Origin: Microvirga massiliensis
Lineage (GTDB): Bacteria; Pseudomonadota; Alphaproteobacteria; Rhizobiales; Beijerinckiaceae
Length of the DNA stretch: 63,958 nucleotides
Reading direction: 5' to 3'
Assembly (NCBI RefSeq): GCF_001006805.1
Contig: NZ_LN811351.1
Coordinates: 1-63,958 of the forward strand
The notes below the pieces were generated by a model. It made no database searches. It saw only the letters and a program-made list of their open reading frames with translations, and was not told the DNA's origin. Shown piece by piece: positions 18,145 through 26,829 of this stretch. The number at the start of each line of letters is the position of its first letter. Within the stretch, counting starts at the first letter, position 1. The position numbers were made by a program, and so were the translations under genes.

Positions 18145-19530
18145 TCACCCGAAAAAGAGCGCGTCCTGTCGTCGGCGCAGCGTCATCAGATCCGAGTTCT
18201 CGTCCAGTTCGAGATCTGCCATCCGGATGGTCTGACCTCTCTCGACTGGGCGCGCCAGCCTGCAATCGGCAGCGAGATAGAAGGGAGCCGGTGCGGAGGG
18301 AATCAGGGCCTGAGCCGGCCTGAATTCCGCGGTCACGCCCGCAATGGTGTGGTGATGACCACCCATTGTGAGCACTCGTCCGGCGGGCAGATTCTCGGTC
18401 GCGACTGCGGCGAGGTCGAGCCGTGGACGGTAATCCGAGCCGTAACCCGAGGCGCCATGGATCGCCACATCGAGAATGCTCGTCGCGGCCTCGAGTCCCA
18501 GAAGATGGCGCGGCAGGAACAGCATCGCCGTGGCGCCGGTCCGGCTCACGATATGGCCCTTCTGCGCGAGCATGTCCCAGCTCTTCGCATCATTGCAGCG
18601 AACGACGACGAACACCCCGCCCGCGAAGCTGATGTCGTCCGGTGTCCGCAGACAATGGAACACGTCGAGGCGGCGCTCTCCTTTGAGAACGCCTCCGTCG
18701 GCACGCAGCGAGAAGATCGTCGGCACTTCGGCGATCCGGGCAAGGGGAGCGTGGAAGTCCGGGCGATCCGGTTTGAGTCCGGTCGCATTCCCGACCACGG
18801 TGAGCTCGCACAGATCCGGGACTGCGCGCTGCGGAAAGGCGGATGCCGTCGCCGCACGCGCCGCAACGATATCCGCGACGTCGCGTCCATCCAGGGACCA
18901 ATGCCTGGCGAGATCGCTGCATACGGCCGATCTTTCATTGCTGGTGAGGCGACCCGACGACGGATCAAACACGAAATCGTATTCGCTCGACTTGCCGGCA
19001 GCGATCACATCGAAGCCCAGGATTTCCGCCCAGGATACCAGCCCGATGAGAAGGCTCGGCTGGTCGCCGTCGACCGTGGTCACGACGCGGCCCTGGTCCG
19101 CTGCGAGCCGTGCGAGACCGGGGCCGACGACGCTGTCCAATTCCTTTGTGATGAGAGCCAGATGCTTGCCGGCCTTCAGGGCGATCAGCGCATGGCGCGC
19201 AGCGGCGATTGGCTGTCCGGTCGATTCCACGATCACGTCGAAGGGCAACTCGCTCACGATGGCGAGGTCGCCCGTCGCGATGAAGTCGCCGTTCTCCCAT
19301 GCGGTCCTGGCCTCTCGCGCCGAGGGACAGATCCGGATTCGTTGCGGTTCTACTCCGGCGGCTTTCAATCCGGCCGCCGCATTCTCGGGCGCCACGTCGA
19401 CGGCGATGCGCGCGTTCATCAGGGGCACGCGCGCGGCTTGGGACAGGAAACTCTGCCCGAAGCCTCCCGTGCCCACCACACAGGTCTCAACGGGTCGATC
19501 GGCCTTGGCGTAATAGCTGTGATAGTTCAT
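18145..19530 (-). CDS. COG4091-type dehydrogenase with C-terminal SAF domain
   Basis: A 461-residue two-part protein. The N-terminal half has a Rossmann fold (CVVGTGGFGQSFLSQA at about 17-32) resembling homoserine dehydrogenase, with ITKELDSVVG and VTTVDGDQPS in the substrate region. The C-terminal ~80 residues are a SAF (antifreeze/FlgA-like) domain, which is why such proteins are often misnamed flagellar FlgA. The substrate of this family is, to my knowledge, unassigned. It is the last gene of the GntR-otnC-otnK arm (63-base gap from otnK), so I infer that it oxidises a tetronate or related sugar acid feeding the kinase. This is inference from position only. Confidence 0.72.
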   Translation of the reverse strand: MNYHSYYAKADRPVETCVVGTGGFGQSFLSQAARVPLMNARIAVDVAPENAAAGLKAAGVEPQRIRICPSAREARTAWENGDFIATGDLAIVSELPFDVIVESTGQPIAAARHALIALKAGKHLALITKELDSVVGPGLARLAADQGRVVTTVDGDQPSLLIGLVSWAEILGFDVIAAGKSSEYDFVFDPSSGRLTSNERSAVCSDLARHWSLDGRDVADIVAARAATASAFPQRAVPDLCELTVVGNATGLKPDRPDFHAPLARIAEVPTIFSLRADGGVLKGERRLDVFHCLRTPDDISFAGGVFVVVRCNDAKSWDMLAQKGHIVSRTGATAMLFLPRHLLGLEAATSILDVAIHGASGYGSDYRPRLDLAAVATENLPAGRVLTMGGHHHTIAGVTAEFRPAQALIPSAPAPFYLAADCRLARPVERGQTIRMADLELDENSDLMTLRRRQDALFFG

Positions 19531-19593
19531 GGCGCTTTCTATCGCCCGATGCGGCCCGTCCGCACCGGTGCACGTGATTGCTTATATCGGGCA

Positions 19594-20871
19594 TCACTCC
19601 TGCCGCGATGGCCGAAGCAAATCCCAGGCTTTCAGGAAGAAATCCGGCGCACCGAAATTGCCGGACTTGAGAGCGAGTGCGAGATCGGTCCCGGTCAGCG
19701 TCCGGGTCCATGGCACGCCAGGGTCGATCTCGGGTCCGATTGCAAGAGCATTGATCCCGAGGGCGCCGACGACCGCGCCCGAGGTTTCGCCCCCGGCTAC
19801 GATGAGACGCGTAAAGCCCCGCTGCGACAAGGCGCGCGCGATCTCCGCCACTAATCTCTCGATCTGCTCTCCCGCATTCATACGACCGAGCCTGTTCTGG
19901 ATGTCCTGCACCTCGTCAGGGGCAGCACTCGAGTAGACGAGAACCGGTTTGTCCGAGCCTTGCGCGGCAATCCAATCGAGCACGTCCTGTGCCGCCAATG
20001 CGCCGGAGGCGAGGGCGATCGGGTCGATGCGGAATGCCGGAACGCCGTTCCGGATCGCGACCTCTACTTGGCGCCGCGTCGCGCTCGAGCAGGACCCTGC
20101 AAGGATCGCGGCTCGGCCTTCGGGTGCTTCGATGTGTGACGCTGCGGATGAACTCGCTGTCGCATCGCCGCGATACGCCTCGGGCAGCCCCATGGCCACG
20201 CCCGAGCCACCGGTGATGAGCGGCAGTTCCGCTGCCGCCGCGCCGATCGAGCGAAGATGTCGGTCCGTGAGGGCATCCACGATCACGATTCGATGTCCCG
20301 AGGCCTTCTCGCGATCGAAGGCTCTGCGGATGTCATTAGGGCCGCCTTCGACATCCTCGAAGGAGACGAGCCCGACGGACAGAGCCGTCTGACGCTGAAG
20401 AACGCGCACGAGGTTGGAGTCCCGCATCGGTGTGAGCGGATGATCTTTCATGCTGCTTTCGTGCAGTGGCACTCCGTTGACGAAGAGATGGCCCTGATAG
20501 ACCGTTCGGCCGTTCGCCGGAAAGGCCGGGCAGGCAATCGTGAAGTCGCTGCGCGTGAACGAGAGAAGCGCTTCCGCGACCGGGCCGATATTGCCGGCAT
20601 CGGTCGAGTCGAAGGTCGAGCAGTATTTGAAGAAGAAGTTCGCTGCACCAGCACGCTGCAGCGCGCGCGCTGCATCCAATGATTGCTCGATGGCGTCCTT
20701 GGCGGGAATTGTTCTCGATTTCAGTGCGACGACCACGGCCTCCGCGCTGGAGAGGTCGAGATCCGGATCGGGAACCCCGACCGTTTGAACGGTTCTCATT
20801 CCTTCTCGCGAGAGCATGAGAGCGAGGTCCGTAGCTCCCGTCAGATCGTCCGCTATGCATCCCAGCCGCAT
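19594..20871 (-). CDS. otnK: 3-oxo-tetronate kinase (DUF1537 family)
   Basis: A 425-residue four-carbon acid-sugar kinase that phosphorylates 3-oxo-tetronate to 3-oxo-tetronate 4-phosphate. The N-terminal substrate domain has the diagnostic CIADDLTGATDLA, FFFKYCSTFDSTDAGNIGP and PAFPANGRTV segments. The C-terminal nucleotide-binding domain has ILAGSCSSATRRQ and the phosphate loop IVAGGETSGAVVGALG. This sequence pattern matches the OtnK branch rather than the D-threonate kinase branch. It lies 25 bases after otnC, the next step, in a GntR-led minus-strand unit. Confidence 0.9.
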   Translation of the reverse strand: MRLGCIADDLTGATDLALMLSREGMRTVQTVGVPDPDLDLSSAEAVVVALKSRTIPAKDAIEQSLDAARALQRAGAANFFFKYCSTFDSTDAGNIGPVAEALLSFTRSDFTIACPAFPANGRTVYQGHLFVNGVPLHESSMKDHPLTPMRDSNLVRVLQRQTALSVGLVSFEDVEGGPNDIRRAFDREKASGHRIVIVDALTDRHLRSIGAAAAELPLITGGSGVAMGLPEAYRGDATASSSAASHIEAPEGRAAILAGSCSSATRRQVEVAIRNGVPAFRIDPIALASGALAAQDVLDWIAAQGSDKPVLVYSSAAPDEVQDIQNRLGRMNAGEQIERLVAEIARALSQRGFTRLIVAGGETSGAVVGALGINALAIGPEIDPGVPWTRTLTGTDLALALKSGNFGAPDFFLKAWDLLRPSRQE

Positions 20872-20896
20872 GAGTGAGGCTCCGTCTCGTTCGGCG

Positions 20897-21562
20897 TTAA
20901 GGTTGTGTCGGCACGATCGATGAATCGAGGCCGAAATGCGTGACGAGATCCCGAACCTGCTCTCGCGTGAGCAGGCGAGGGTTCAGGCCATGCAGGAGAA
21001 GGCGAAGTTTCGCCGTCTCCTCGAGCTCCTCGGTCGCATAGACGGCAGCTTCGAGATCCTTCCCGGCGACGACCGGGCCATGATTGGCGAGGAGGACCGA
21101 CGTGTATCGGCCTGCCAGTCCACGGATCGCATCGGCCACCGCGGGATCGCCCGGCCGGTAATAGGGCACGAGAGCGGTCTGCCCGACCCGCATGACGTAA
21201 TAGGCGGTCATCGGAGGAATGGCGTTCGCGGCGTCCACGTCAGGGAGCATCGACACGGCAACGGAGTGCGTCGAATGCAGATGCACGATCGCGCCGGCAT
21301 CGCTGCGGGTCGCGTAGAGCGCAGTGTGAAGCGGCAATTCCTTCGTCGGCGCGTCGCCCGAGAGAAGATTGCCATCGGGATCGAGACGGCTGAGACGAGC
21401 AGGGTCGAGAAATCCGAGCGACGCGTTCGTCGGAGTGGTCAGCCAGCCCCCATCCTTCAGGCGGACGGAGATGTTTCCGGACGATCCCGCCGTCAGCCCG
21501 CGCTCGAAGAGCGATCGACCGAAGCGGCAGATGTCCTCTCGAAGTCGCGTCTCTTCACTCAC
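20897..21562 (-). CDS. otnC: 3-oxo-tetronate 4-phosphate decarboxylase (class II aldolase family)
   Basis: A 221-residue class II aldolase/adducin-fold protein that converts 3-oxo-tetronate 4-phosphate to DHAP and CO2. The phosphate loop AGSSGNIS (about 24-32), the zinc histidines in HLHSTHSV (about 93-101) and NHGPVV (about 160-165) are present. The start is GTG at 21562, with GAGG eight bases upstream. It is directly followed by otnK, which supports the assignment over a fuculose-phosphate aldolase role. Confidence 0.88.
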   Translation of the reverse strand: MSEETRLREDICRFGRSLFERGLTAGSSGNISVRLKDGGWLTTPTNASLGFLDPARLSRLDPDGNLLSGDAPTKELPLHTALYATRSDAGAIVHLHSTHSVAVSMLPDVDAANAIPPMTAYYVMRVGQTALVPYYRPGDPAVADAIRGLAGRYTSVLLANHGPVVAGKDLEAAVYATEELEETAKLRLLLHGLNPRLLTREQVRDLVTHFGLDSSIVPTQP

Positions 21563-21637
21563 GTGGGATGCCTCACTGTCTTGCGTCCGCGATCAGGAGA
21601 GGATCCGCAGCACCGTCTCCGGAACGAGGTGAAGGGC

Positions 21638-22336
21638 TTACAGCCCGTCTCTGATCCGATCCCAGGATCTCTCCATGTGCGCGGCGAGGGCCGAGGCGAG
21701 ACGATCCGCATCCCGGGCTTCGAGCGCTGCGATGATGTCCTCATGGTCGGCCACGGCGGCAGCCCATTTCTCGGGGCCCTCGTGGCCGATATAGCGAATC
21801 CGTCTGAGCCTGCCCTGCAGGATTCCGTGGAGATACATCAGCGGCTCGTTCTTCGAGAGGTGGAGAATGGCCGCGTGGATGCCCTGGTTCAACTTGAAAT
21901 AGGGTAGCCGATCCCGCTTGGTGTACATCTCGATCATGCGATCGTGCAGCTGCCGCACCTCCCGGATCTCGGCATCGGTGGCGTGCTGGCAGGCGAGACG
22001 GCCGGCCATTCCCTCGAGCCCGCCGAGCACGATCAGGCTGTCGTGAACATCCTTCGGAGTGAATTGCCGGACGACGGCACCGCGTCCCGGAGACAGCTCC
22101 AGGATGCCTTCGCTTGCGAGAAACTTCAGAGCCTCGCGGAGCGGCGTGCGTGACACGCCGAGTTCCTTTCCGAGATTCCCCTCGTGGATGCGGGTTCCGG
22201 GCGCGAGAATCCCTTCGATGATCATGTCTCGGACCCGGGTCACGATCGCCTCATGAAGGCTCGGCCGCGCGATGGGCCCGCGCGGATCCAGGTCTCCCGC
22301 GAGATCTGCTGCCCGTGGTGTGCTGTCGCGATCCAT
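21638..22336 (-). CDS. GntR family regulator with FCD ligand domain
   Basis: A 232-residue regulator. The winged helix (about 20-80) has the family segment GNLGKELGVSRTPLREALKFL, and the C-terminal FCD domain (about 90-225) is all-helical with the metal- and acid-binding positions typical of sensors of small carboxylic acids. It heads the minus arm (GntR-otnC-otnK-COG4091) and faces pdxA2 across a shared promoter region with a near-perfect 22-bp palindrome, so it probably controls both arms and senses a pathway acid. The ATG at 22336 is used; a GTG ten codons earlier (22366) is also possible. Confidence 0.9.
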   Translation of the reverse strand: MDRDSTPRAADLAGDLDPRGPIARPSLHEAIVTRVRDMIIEGILAPGTRIHEGNLGKELGVSRTPLREALKFLASEGILELSPGRGAVVRQFTPKDVHDSLIVLGGLEGMAGRLACQHATDAEIREVRQLHDRMIEMYTKRDRLPYFKLNQGIHAAILHLSKNEPLMYLHGILQGRLRRIRYIGHEGPEKWAAAVADHEDIIAALEARDADRLASALAAHMERSWDRIRDGL

Positions 22337-22401
22337 GCGTAGCGTCCGTGTTTTGCCCTCGGGCACGTCTGCGGGAAGCTTACCGGAGCTTCCTCCTCCT
22401 A

Positions 22402-22423
22402 TGCAAACAGAATTCTGTATGCA
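22402..22423. promoter_or_regulatory. 22-bp palindrome, probable GntR/FCD operator
   Basis: An inverted repeat TGCA-a-ACAGAA/TTCTGT-a-TGCA with a single mismatched pair, centred at 22412.5 between the GntR and pdxA2 genes. FCD-type GntR regulators bind such short AT-centred palindromes. Its position, 66 bases from the GntR start and 64 from the pdxA2 start, suits control of both divergent transcripts. Confidence 0.7.
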
Positions 22424-22486
22424 GCATGCTTGCGCACAGCATAACGGGCTGTTAGCGTCCGGGTCCGATCATCGGGGTGAGATCCA

Positions 22487-23548
22487 GTGAACGCTTTTTC
22501 CGTGCCGGCCAGCCGACCAACCATTGCCTTCGCTATGGGGGATCCTGCCGGGATCAGCCCCGAACTGGCCGCCAAGCTCGTCGCGTCCGACGAGTTTCGG
22601 GCCGCTGCACAATTGGTCATTTTCGGAGATCTTCGAATTTTCGAAGGAGGCGCCAAGGTGGCCGGCGTTCCGGTCGACGTGGAGGTCGTTACCGACGGGG
22701 CATCGATTCCGGAGGATATGGTCCGTCCCGTCTTCGTCGACCTCGCGAATCTGGGCCCGGACCAGGTCGTCCCCGCGACCGCCACGTTGGAAGGCGGAAA
22801 ATTCGCGACCGAGAACTTCCGGCGCGCGCTCCTCCTGGCCAAGTCCGGTGCCGCCGATGCGGTGTTCTTCACCCCCTTCAACAAGAAGGCGATGCGCCTC
22901 GCCTACGACCGATACGACGACGAGATCCGCTTCGTCCGCGACGTACTGAAGACGTCGGGGCCGGCCAGCGAGTTCAACGTGCTGGGTGGCCTCTGGAATG
23001 CCCGCGTGACCTCGCACATTCCCCTGTCGCAGGTGGCTTCGGCCATTTCGGAAGAGGCGATCCTCCGCAGCCTCGCGCTGGCGGATCAGGCCTTGCGATC
23101 GGCCGGATTCTCTCCGCCGCGGATCGCTGTGGCGGGGCTCAATCCGCATGCGGGCGATGGCGGCAATTTCGGCCGGGAAGAGATCGACATCATCGAGCCG
23201 GCGGTCCGGCGAGCCGCGGCTCAGGGGCTGACCGTGCAGGGGCCGTTCCCGTCGGACACCGTCTTCCTGCGGGCCAAGAACGGCGATTTCGATGCAGTTC
23301 TGACCATGTATCACGACCAGGGTCAGATCGCGATGAAGCTGATGGGGTTCGACCGGGGCGTCACGCTGATCGGTGGTTTCCCGTTCCCGATCTGCACGCC
23401 GGCCCACGGCACGGCTTACGACATCGCTGGTCGCGGAATCGCCAATCTCGGCGCGAGCCGGGAGGCTCTTCTGCTCGCGATCCGGATGGGGGCCGATCTG
23501 CGTGCGCGACGCGGCGCCGTGGGCAAGGCGGAGCCTGAACTCGCCTGA
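22487..23548 (+). CDS. pdxA2: PdxA2-type 4-phospho-tetronate dehydrogenase (PdxA family)
   Basis: A 353-residue NAD-dependent dehydrogenase/decarboxylase of the 4-hydroxythreonine-4-phosphate dehydrogenase family. The three metal histidines are in VTSHIPL, NPHAGDGG and MYHDQGQ. The N-terminal substrate motif FAMGDPAGISPEL is intact. In vitamin B6 synthesis PdxA acts on 4-hydroxythreonine phosphate, but PdxA2 in sugar-acid operons converts 4-phospho-D-threonate or -erythronate to DHAP. The context (tetronate kinase, GntR, transporter) favours PdxA2. The start is GTG at 22487, behind GGGGTGAG. It heads the plus arm of the divergent unit. Confidence 0.87.
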   Translation: MNAFSVPASRPTIAFAMGDPAGISPELAAKLVASDEFRAAAQLVIFGDLRIFEGGAKVAGVPVDVEVVTDGASIPEDMVRPVFVDLANLGPDQVVPATATLEGGKFATENFRRALLLAKSGAADAVFFTPFNKKAMRLAYDRYDDEIRFVRDVLKTSGPASEFNVLGGLWNARVTSHIPLSQVASAISEEAILRSLALADQALRSAGFSPPRIAVAGLNPHAGDGGNFGREEIDIIEPAVRRAAAQGLTVQGPFPSDTVFLRAKNGDFDAVLTMYHDQGQIAMKLMGFDRGVTLIGGFPFPICTPAHGTAYDIAGRGIANLGASREALLLAIRMGADLRARRGAVGKAEPELA

Positions 23549-23628
23549 GCGTCAGGCTTCCCAGCAATTCGAAGTCCCTGATCCGACGGCTGCCGGCCGC
23601 CAGGAAAAATCACCACGGAGAGAGGAAC

Positions 23629-24624
23629 ATGCTGAAGAAAACGTCATGGCTCGTCACGGCGGCTTTTGCCGTTGCTGTCGGAGGAGCCGCACAGGCCGCT
23701 TGGCAACCGACCAAGCCGGTCGAGTTCGTGGTGACGTCGAGCCCCGGCGGAGGCACAGACAACTTCGCACGCATGGTCCAGTCGATCATCGCCAAGCACA
23801 AGCTGATGGATCAATCGGTGATCGTCACCAACAAGGGTGGGGGCAGCGGCGCCGAAGGCTTCGTTTACACCAAGGTCGCTGCCGGCGACCCCCACAAGCT
23901 CACCTTCGGGACGAACAACGCCTACCTGCTCCCCTATGTCGCCAAGCTCGCCTACAAGTCCGACGAGCTGACGCCGGTGGCCGCCATGGCGCTCGACGAG
24001 TTCCTCCTCTGGGTGAAAGCGGACGCGCCCTACACGGATGCGAAGAGCTATATCGAAGCCGCAAAGGCGAAGCCCGAAGCCCTGAAGATGGGCGGCAGCC
24101 AGTCCAAGGATACGGACCAGACCCTCACGAGCCTCATCGAGGAGGCGACGGGCGCCAAGTTCATCTACATCCCCTTCCAGGGCGGAGGAACGGTCGCCGT
24201 TCAGCTCGCCGGCGGGCACATCGACTCGAACACGAACAATCCCAACGAGAACGTCGGGCAGTGGAAGGCCGGGGCCGTCAAGCCGTTGTGCGTGTTCAGT
24301 CCGACGCGCCTACAGTCGAGCACCAAGGTGACGGCCACGATGGGCTGGTCCGACATCCCGACCTGCAAGGAGGCCGGCATTCCGATCGATCAGTTCCAGA
24401 TGCCGCGCACGGTTTGGCTGCCGAGCGGAGTTCCTTCCGAGGCTGTGGCCTTCTATGCCGACGTCCTGAAGAAGGTCAGCGAAACACCCGAGTGGAAGGA
24501 ATATATCGAGCGTACATCGCAGACCAACAAGTTCCTCTCCGGAGACGAGTTCAAGGGCTTCATCGCCGATGATCAGGCCAAGAACCGGAAGGTCTTCGAG
24601 AGGGAAGGCTGGATCGTTCAGTAA
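23629..24624 (+). CDS. tctC: Tripartite tricarboxylate transporter substrate-binding protein (TctC/Bug family)
   Basis: A 331-residue periplasmic binding protein. It has a Sec signal (WLVTAAFAVAVGGAAQA, cleaved near residue 24) and the family N-terminus PTKPVEFVVTSSPGGGTDNFAR. It captures a carboxylate, here probably a tetronate or pentonate, and passes it to TctAB. ATG at 23629 has GGAGAGAGG upstream. A strong hairpin follows 14 bases after the stop, ahead of tctB. Confidence 0.92.
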   Translation: MLKKTSWLVTAAFAVAVGGAAQAAWQPTKPVEFVVTSSPGGGTDNFARMVQSIIAKHKLMDQSVIVTNKGGGSGAEGFVYTKVAAGDPHKLTFGTNNAYLLPYVAKLAYKSDELTPVAAMALDEFLLWVKADAPYTDAKSYIEAAKAKPEALKMGGSQSKDTDQTLTSLIEEATGAKFIYIPFQGGGTVAVQLAGGHIDSNTNNPNENVGQWKAGAVKPLCVFSPTRLQSSTKVTATMGWSDIPTCKEAGIPIDQFQMPRTVWLPSGVPSEAVAFYADVLKKVSETPEWKEYIERTSQTNKFLSGDEFKGFIADDQAKNRKVFEREGWIVQ

Positions 24625-24637
24625 GCTGTGACCAAGA

Positions 24638-24669
24638 GCGGCCGGTGCAGCCCGAGCTGCACCGGCCGC
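24638..24669 (+). terminator. Intra-operon hairpin between tctC and tctB
   Basis: A perfect 13-bp GC-rich stem (24638-24650 with 24657-24669) with loop CCCGAG. No U tract follows, so it is more likely an RNA-stabilising or partial-termination element than a full terminator. It would let the binding protein be made in excess of the membrane subunits. Confidence 0.65.
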
Positions 24670-24710
24670 CTTCATGCGAGTCTACGAAACCCGACAAGGG
24701 AGGCAGAGCC

Positions 24711-25190
24711 ATGGTTTCTCGCTTTTCGGCAGAGATCGCAACCGCGGTCTTTACGGCGGCTCTCGGGTTGACCGTGATGATCGGTGCGTGGGAGTTCGGG
24801 ATCGGCTGGAGCTCTTCCGGCCCAGGGGCCGGCGCCTTTCCCTTTTATGTCGGCCTCGTGGTCACGCTGGCCAGCATCGGGACCATCACCAAGACAGCGC
24901 TCGCGAGAGGCGAATTGCAGACCGTGTTTCTCGACCGGCAGCAGGCGCGGCGCGTGGCGTCCTTCTTCGGCCCGATGGTCCTGTTCGTCGTCGCCGCGCT
25001 CGCGCTCGGCCTCTACGTTGCAGCTGCACTCTATTTGACCGTGGTGATGTGGCTGCAGGGCGGCTATCGGCTCGTGATCTCCGCGCCAGCCGGAATCGCT
25101 GCGGCAATCTTCTTCTACGTGGTGCTCGAACTGGCGTTTCAGGTGCCCCTGATGAAGGGGCCGCTCGAAGCCTCGCTCGGCATCCATTGA
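24711..25190 (+). CDS. tctB: Tripartite tricarboxylate transporter small subunit (TctB)
   Basis: A 159-residue membrane protein with four hydrophobic segments, the size and layout of TctB. The first carries ATAVFTAALGLTVMIGAWEF and a GAGAFPFYVGLVV motif follows, both usual in the family. The ATG at 24711 is preceded by GGGAGG and replaces a longer in-frame start. It lies between tctC and tctA, the standard order. Confidence 0.88.
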   Translation: MVSRFSAEIATAVFTAALGLTVMIGAWEFGIGWSSSGPGAGAFPFYVGLVVTLASIGTITKTALARGELQTVFLDRQQARRVASFFGPMVLFVVAALALGLYVAAALYLTVVMWLQGGYRLVISAPAGIAAAIFFYVVLELAFQVPLMKGPLEASLGIH

Positions 25191-25218
25191 ACATCGACCC
25201 GTTATCCGGAGACAGGCC

Positions 25219-26733
25219 GTGGATAATTTCGCCTCGCTCATGCACGGCTTCGGCGTCGCGCTGACGACCTATCACATCGCTCTGATGATGGCCGGTGTTC
25301 TGCTCGGCATCCTCGTGGGCGTTCTGCCGGGTCTCGGAGCGCCCAACGGCGTATCGCTGCTGCTGCCCCTGACCTTCACGATGGATCCCGTCGCAGCGAT
25401 CATCTTGCTGACGAGCATGTATTGGGGCGCATTATTCGGCGGCTCGACGACGTCGATCCTGTTCAATATTCCCGGCGAACCGTCATCCGTCGCGACGACG
25501 TTCGACGGCTACCCGATGGCCAAGCAAGGGCGCGCGACGCAGGCTCTGACCCTCGCCTTTCTCTCGGCCGGCTCCGGTGCTTTGGTCGGCGTCATCCTGA
25601 TCACGATCCTGTCCTCCTGGGTGGCGAACTTCGCTCTGAAGTTCAGTTCTCCGGAATATTTTGCCGTCTACTTCCTTGCCTTCGCGAGCTTCGTCGGACT
25701 CGGCGGGAATTCTGCCTTCAAGACGCTCGCATCGATGGGGCTTGGCTTTGCCTTCGCGACCGTCGGCATGGACACGATCTCGGGCAGTCTGCGCCTGACC
25801 TTCGGTTTCACCGAGCTCCTGGCCGGCATCAGCTTCCTGATCGCGGTGATCGGATTGTTCGGAATTGGCGAACTCATCGTCACGATGGAGGAGGGGCTTC
25901 GGTTCGAAGGGATTCGCGCTCGTGTGAGCCCGCGCGACGTCCTGAAGACCATCGTCCAGATGCCGCGATACTGGGTGGCGCTCGCGAGGAGCAGCGCGAT
26001 CGGTTGCTGGATGGGCATCACCCCGGGCGGGCCGACCGCGGCGTCCTTCATGAGCTATGGTCTCGCCAAGCGGCTCTCGCGTCGCAAGGCGGCGTTCGGC
26101 AAGGGCGAGCCCGAGGGCGTCGTCGCGCCGGAAACCGCTGATCACGCCGCCGGGAGCAGCGCCATTCTCCCGATGCTCGCCCTCGGCGTGCCCGGATCGG
26201 CGACTGCTGCCGTGATGATGGGCGGGCTCATGATCTGGGGCCTGAACCCTGGCCCCATGCTGTTCATCGAGCGTCCCGATTTCGTCTGGGGGCTGATCGC
26301 CTCGATGTATCTCGGCAACATCGTCGCCGTGATCGTGGTCCTGGGTACTATTCCCCTCTTTGCGTCGATCCTGCGGATCCCGTTCGCCATCATCGGGCCC
26401 CTCATCGTGGTGGTGTGCTTCATCGGCGCCTACACGGTAGCGAGCCGTCCCTTCGATCTCTGGCTCGCACTGGCCTTCGGGGTGGGCGGGTATGCCTTCA
26501 AGAAGCTCGATTATCCGATCGCGCCGTTGGTTCTCGCCATGGTGCTCGGCGACAAGGCGGAGGACGCGTTCCGTCAGTCGATGATCATGTCGAGGGGATC
26601 GCTCTCGGTCTTCTGGTCGAACGGGCTCGTCGCGACGATCATGGCCATCGGTCTCTTGCTCCTGTGCTGGCCACTCATCTCGGGCGCTGTGCGACGGGCG
26701 ATGCCATCCCGCACCTCTTCAGCGGCGGCATAG
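25219..26733 (+). CDS. tctA: Tripartite tricarboxylate transporter large subunit (TctA)
   Basis: A 504-residue integral membrane protein with about 12 hydrophobic segments. Family landmarks are GVLPGLGAPNGVSLLLPLTF near the N-terminus, YWGALFGGSTTSILFNIPGE, and the second-half repeat ALGVPGSATAAVMMGGLMIWGL. It uses the ion gradient to import the acid delivered by TctC. The start is GTG at 25219 with GGAG upstream. Confidence 0.93.
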   Translation: MDNFASLMHGFGVALTTYHIALMMAGVLLGILVGVLPGLGAPNGVSLLLPLTFTMDPVAAIILLTSMYWGALFGGSTTSILFNIPGEPSSVATTFDGYPMAKQGRATQALTLAFLSAGSGALVGVILITILSSWVANFALKFSSPEYFAVYFLAFASFVGLGGNSAFKTLASMGLGFAFATVGMDTISGSLRLTFGFTELLAGISFLIAVIGLFGIGELIVTMEEGLRFEGIRARVSPRDVLKTIVQMPRYWVALARSSAIGCWMGITPGGPTAASFMSYGLAKRLSRRKAAFGKGEPEGVVAPETADHAAGSSAILPMLALGVPGSATAAVMMGGLMIWGLNPGPMLFIERPDFVWGLIASMYLGNIVAVIVVLGTIPLFASILRIPFAIIGPLIVVVCFIGAYTVASRPFDLWLALAFGVGGYAFKKLDYPIAPLVLAMVLGDKAEDAFRQSMIMSRGSLSVFWSNGLVATIMAIGLLLLCWPLISGAVRRAMPSRTSSAAA

Positions 26734-26829
26734 GCGCCTGCGCCGTGCCGTCGTCTGAATTACTGCTTGAATGCGTTGGAGGGCCGGAGCAGCATCGCCG
26801 TCCGGCCATCTCTCCGGAGACGAACGATC

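Noticed and set aside
18145..19530. A flagellar basal-body P-ring protein (FlgA)
   Set aside because: Only the C-terminal SAF domain resembles FlgA; the N-terminal two thirds is a dehydrogenase fold and no flagellar genes are nearby.
22487..23548. The biosynthetic vitamin B6 enzyme PdxA
   Set aside because: The catalytic residues fit both, but the gene is GntR-controlled and placed with a tetronate kinase and an acid transporter, without ksgA or surA, the usual pdxA neighbours.
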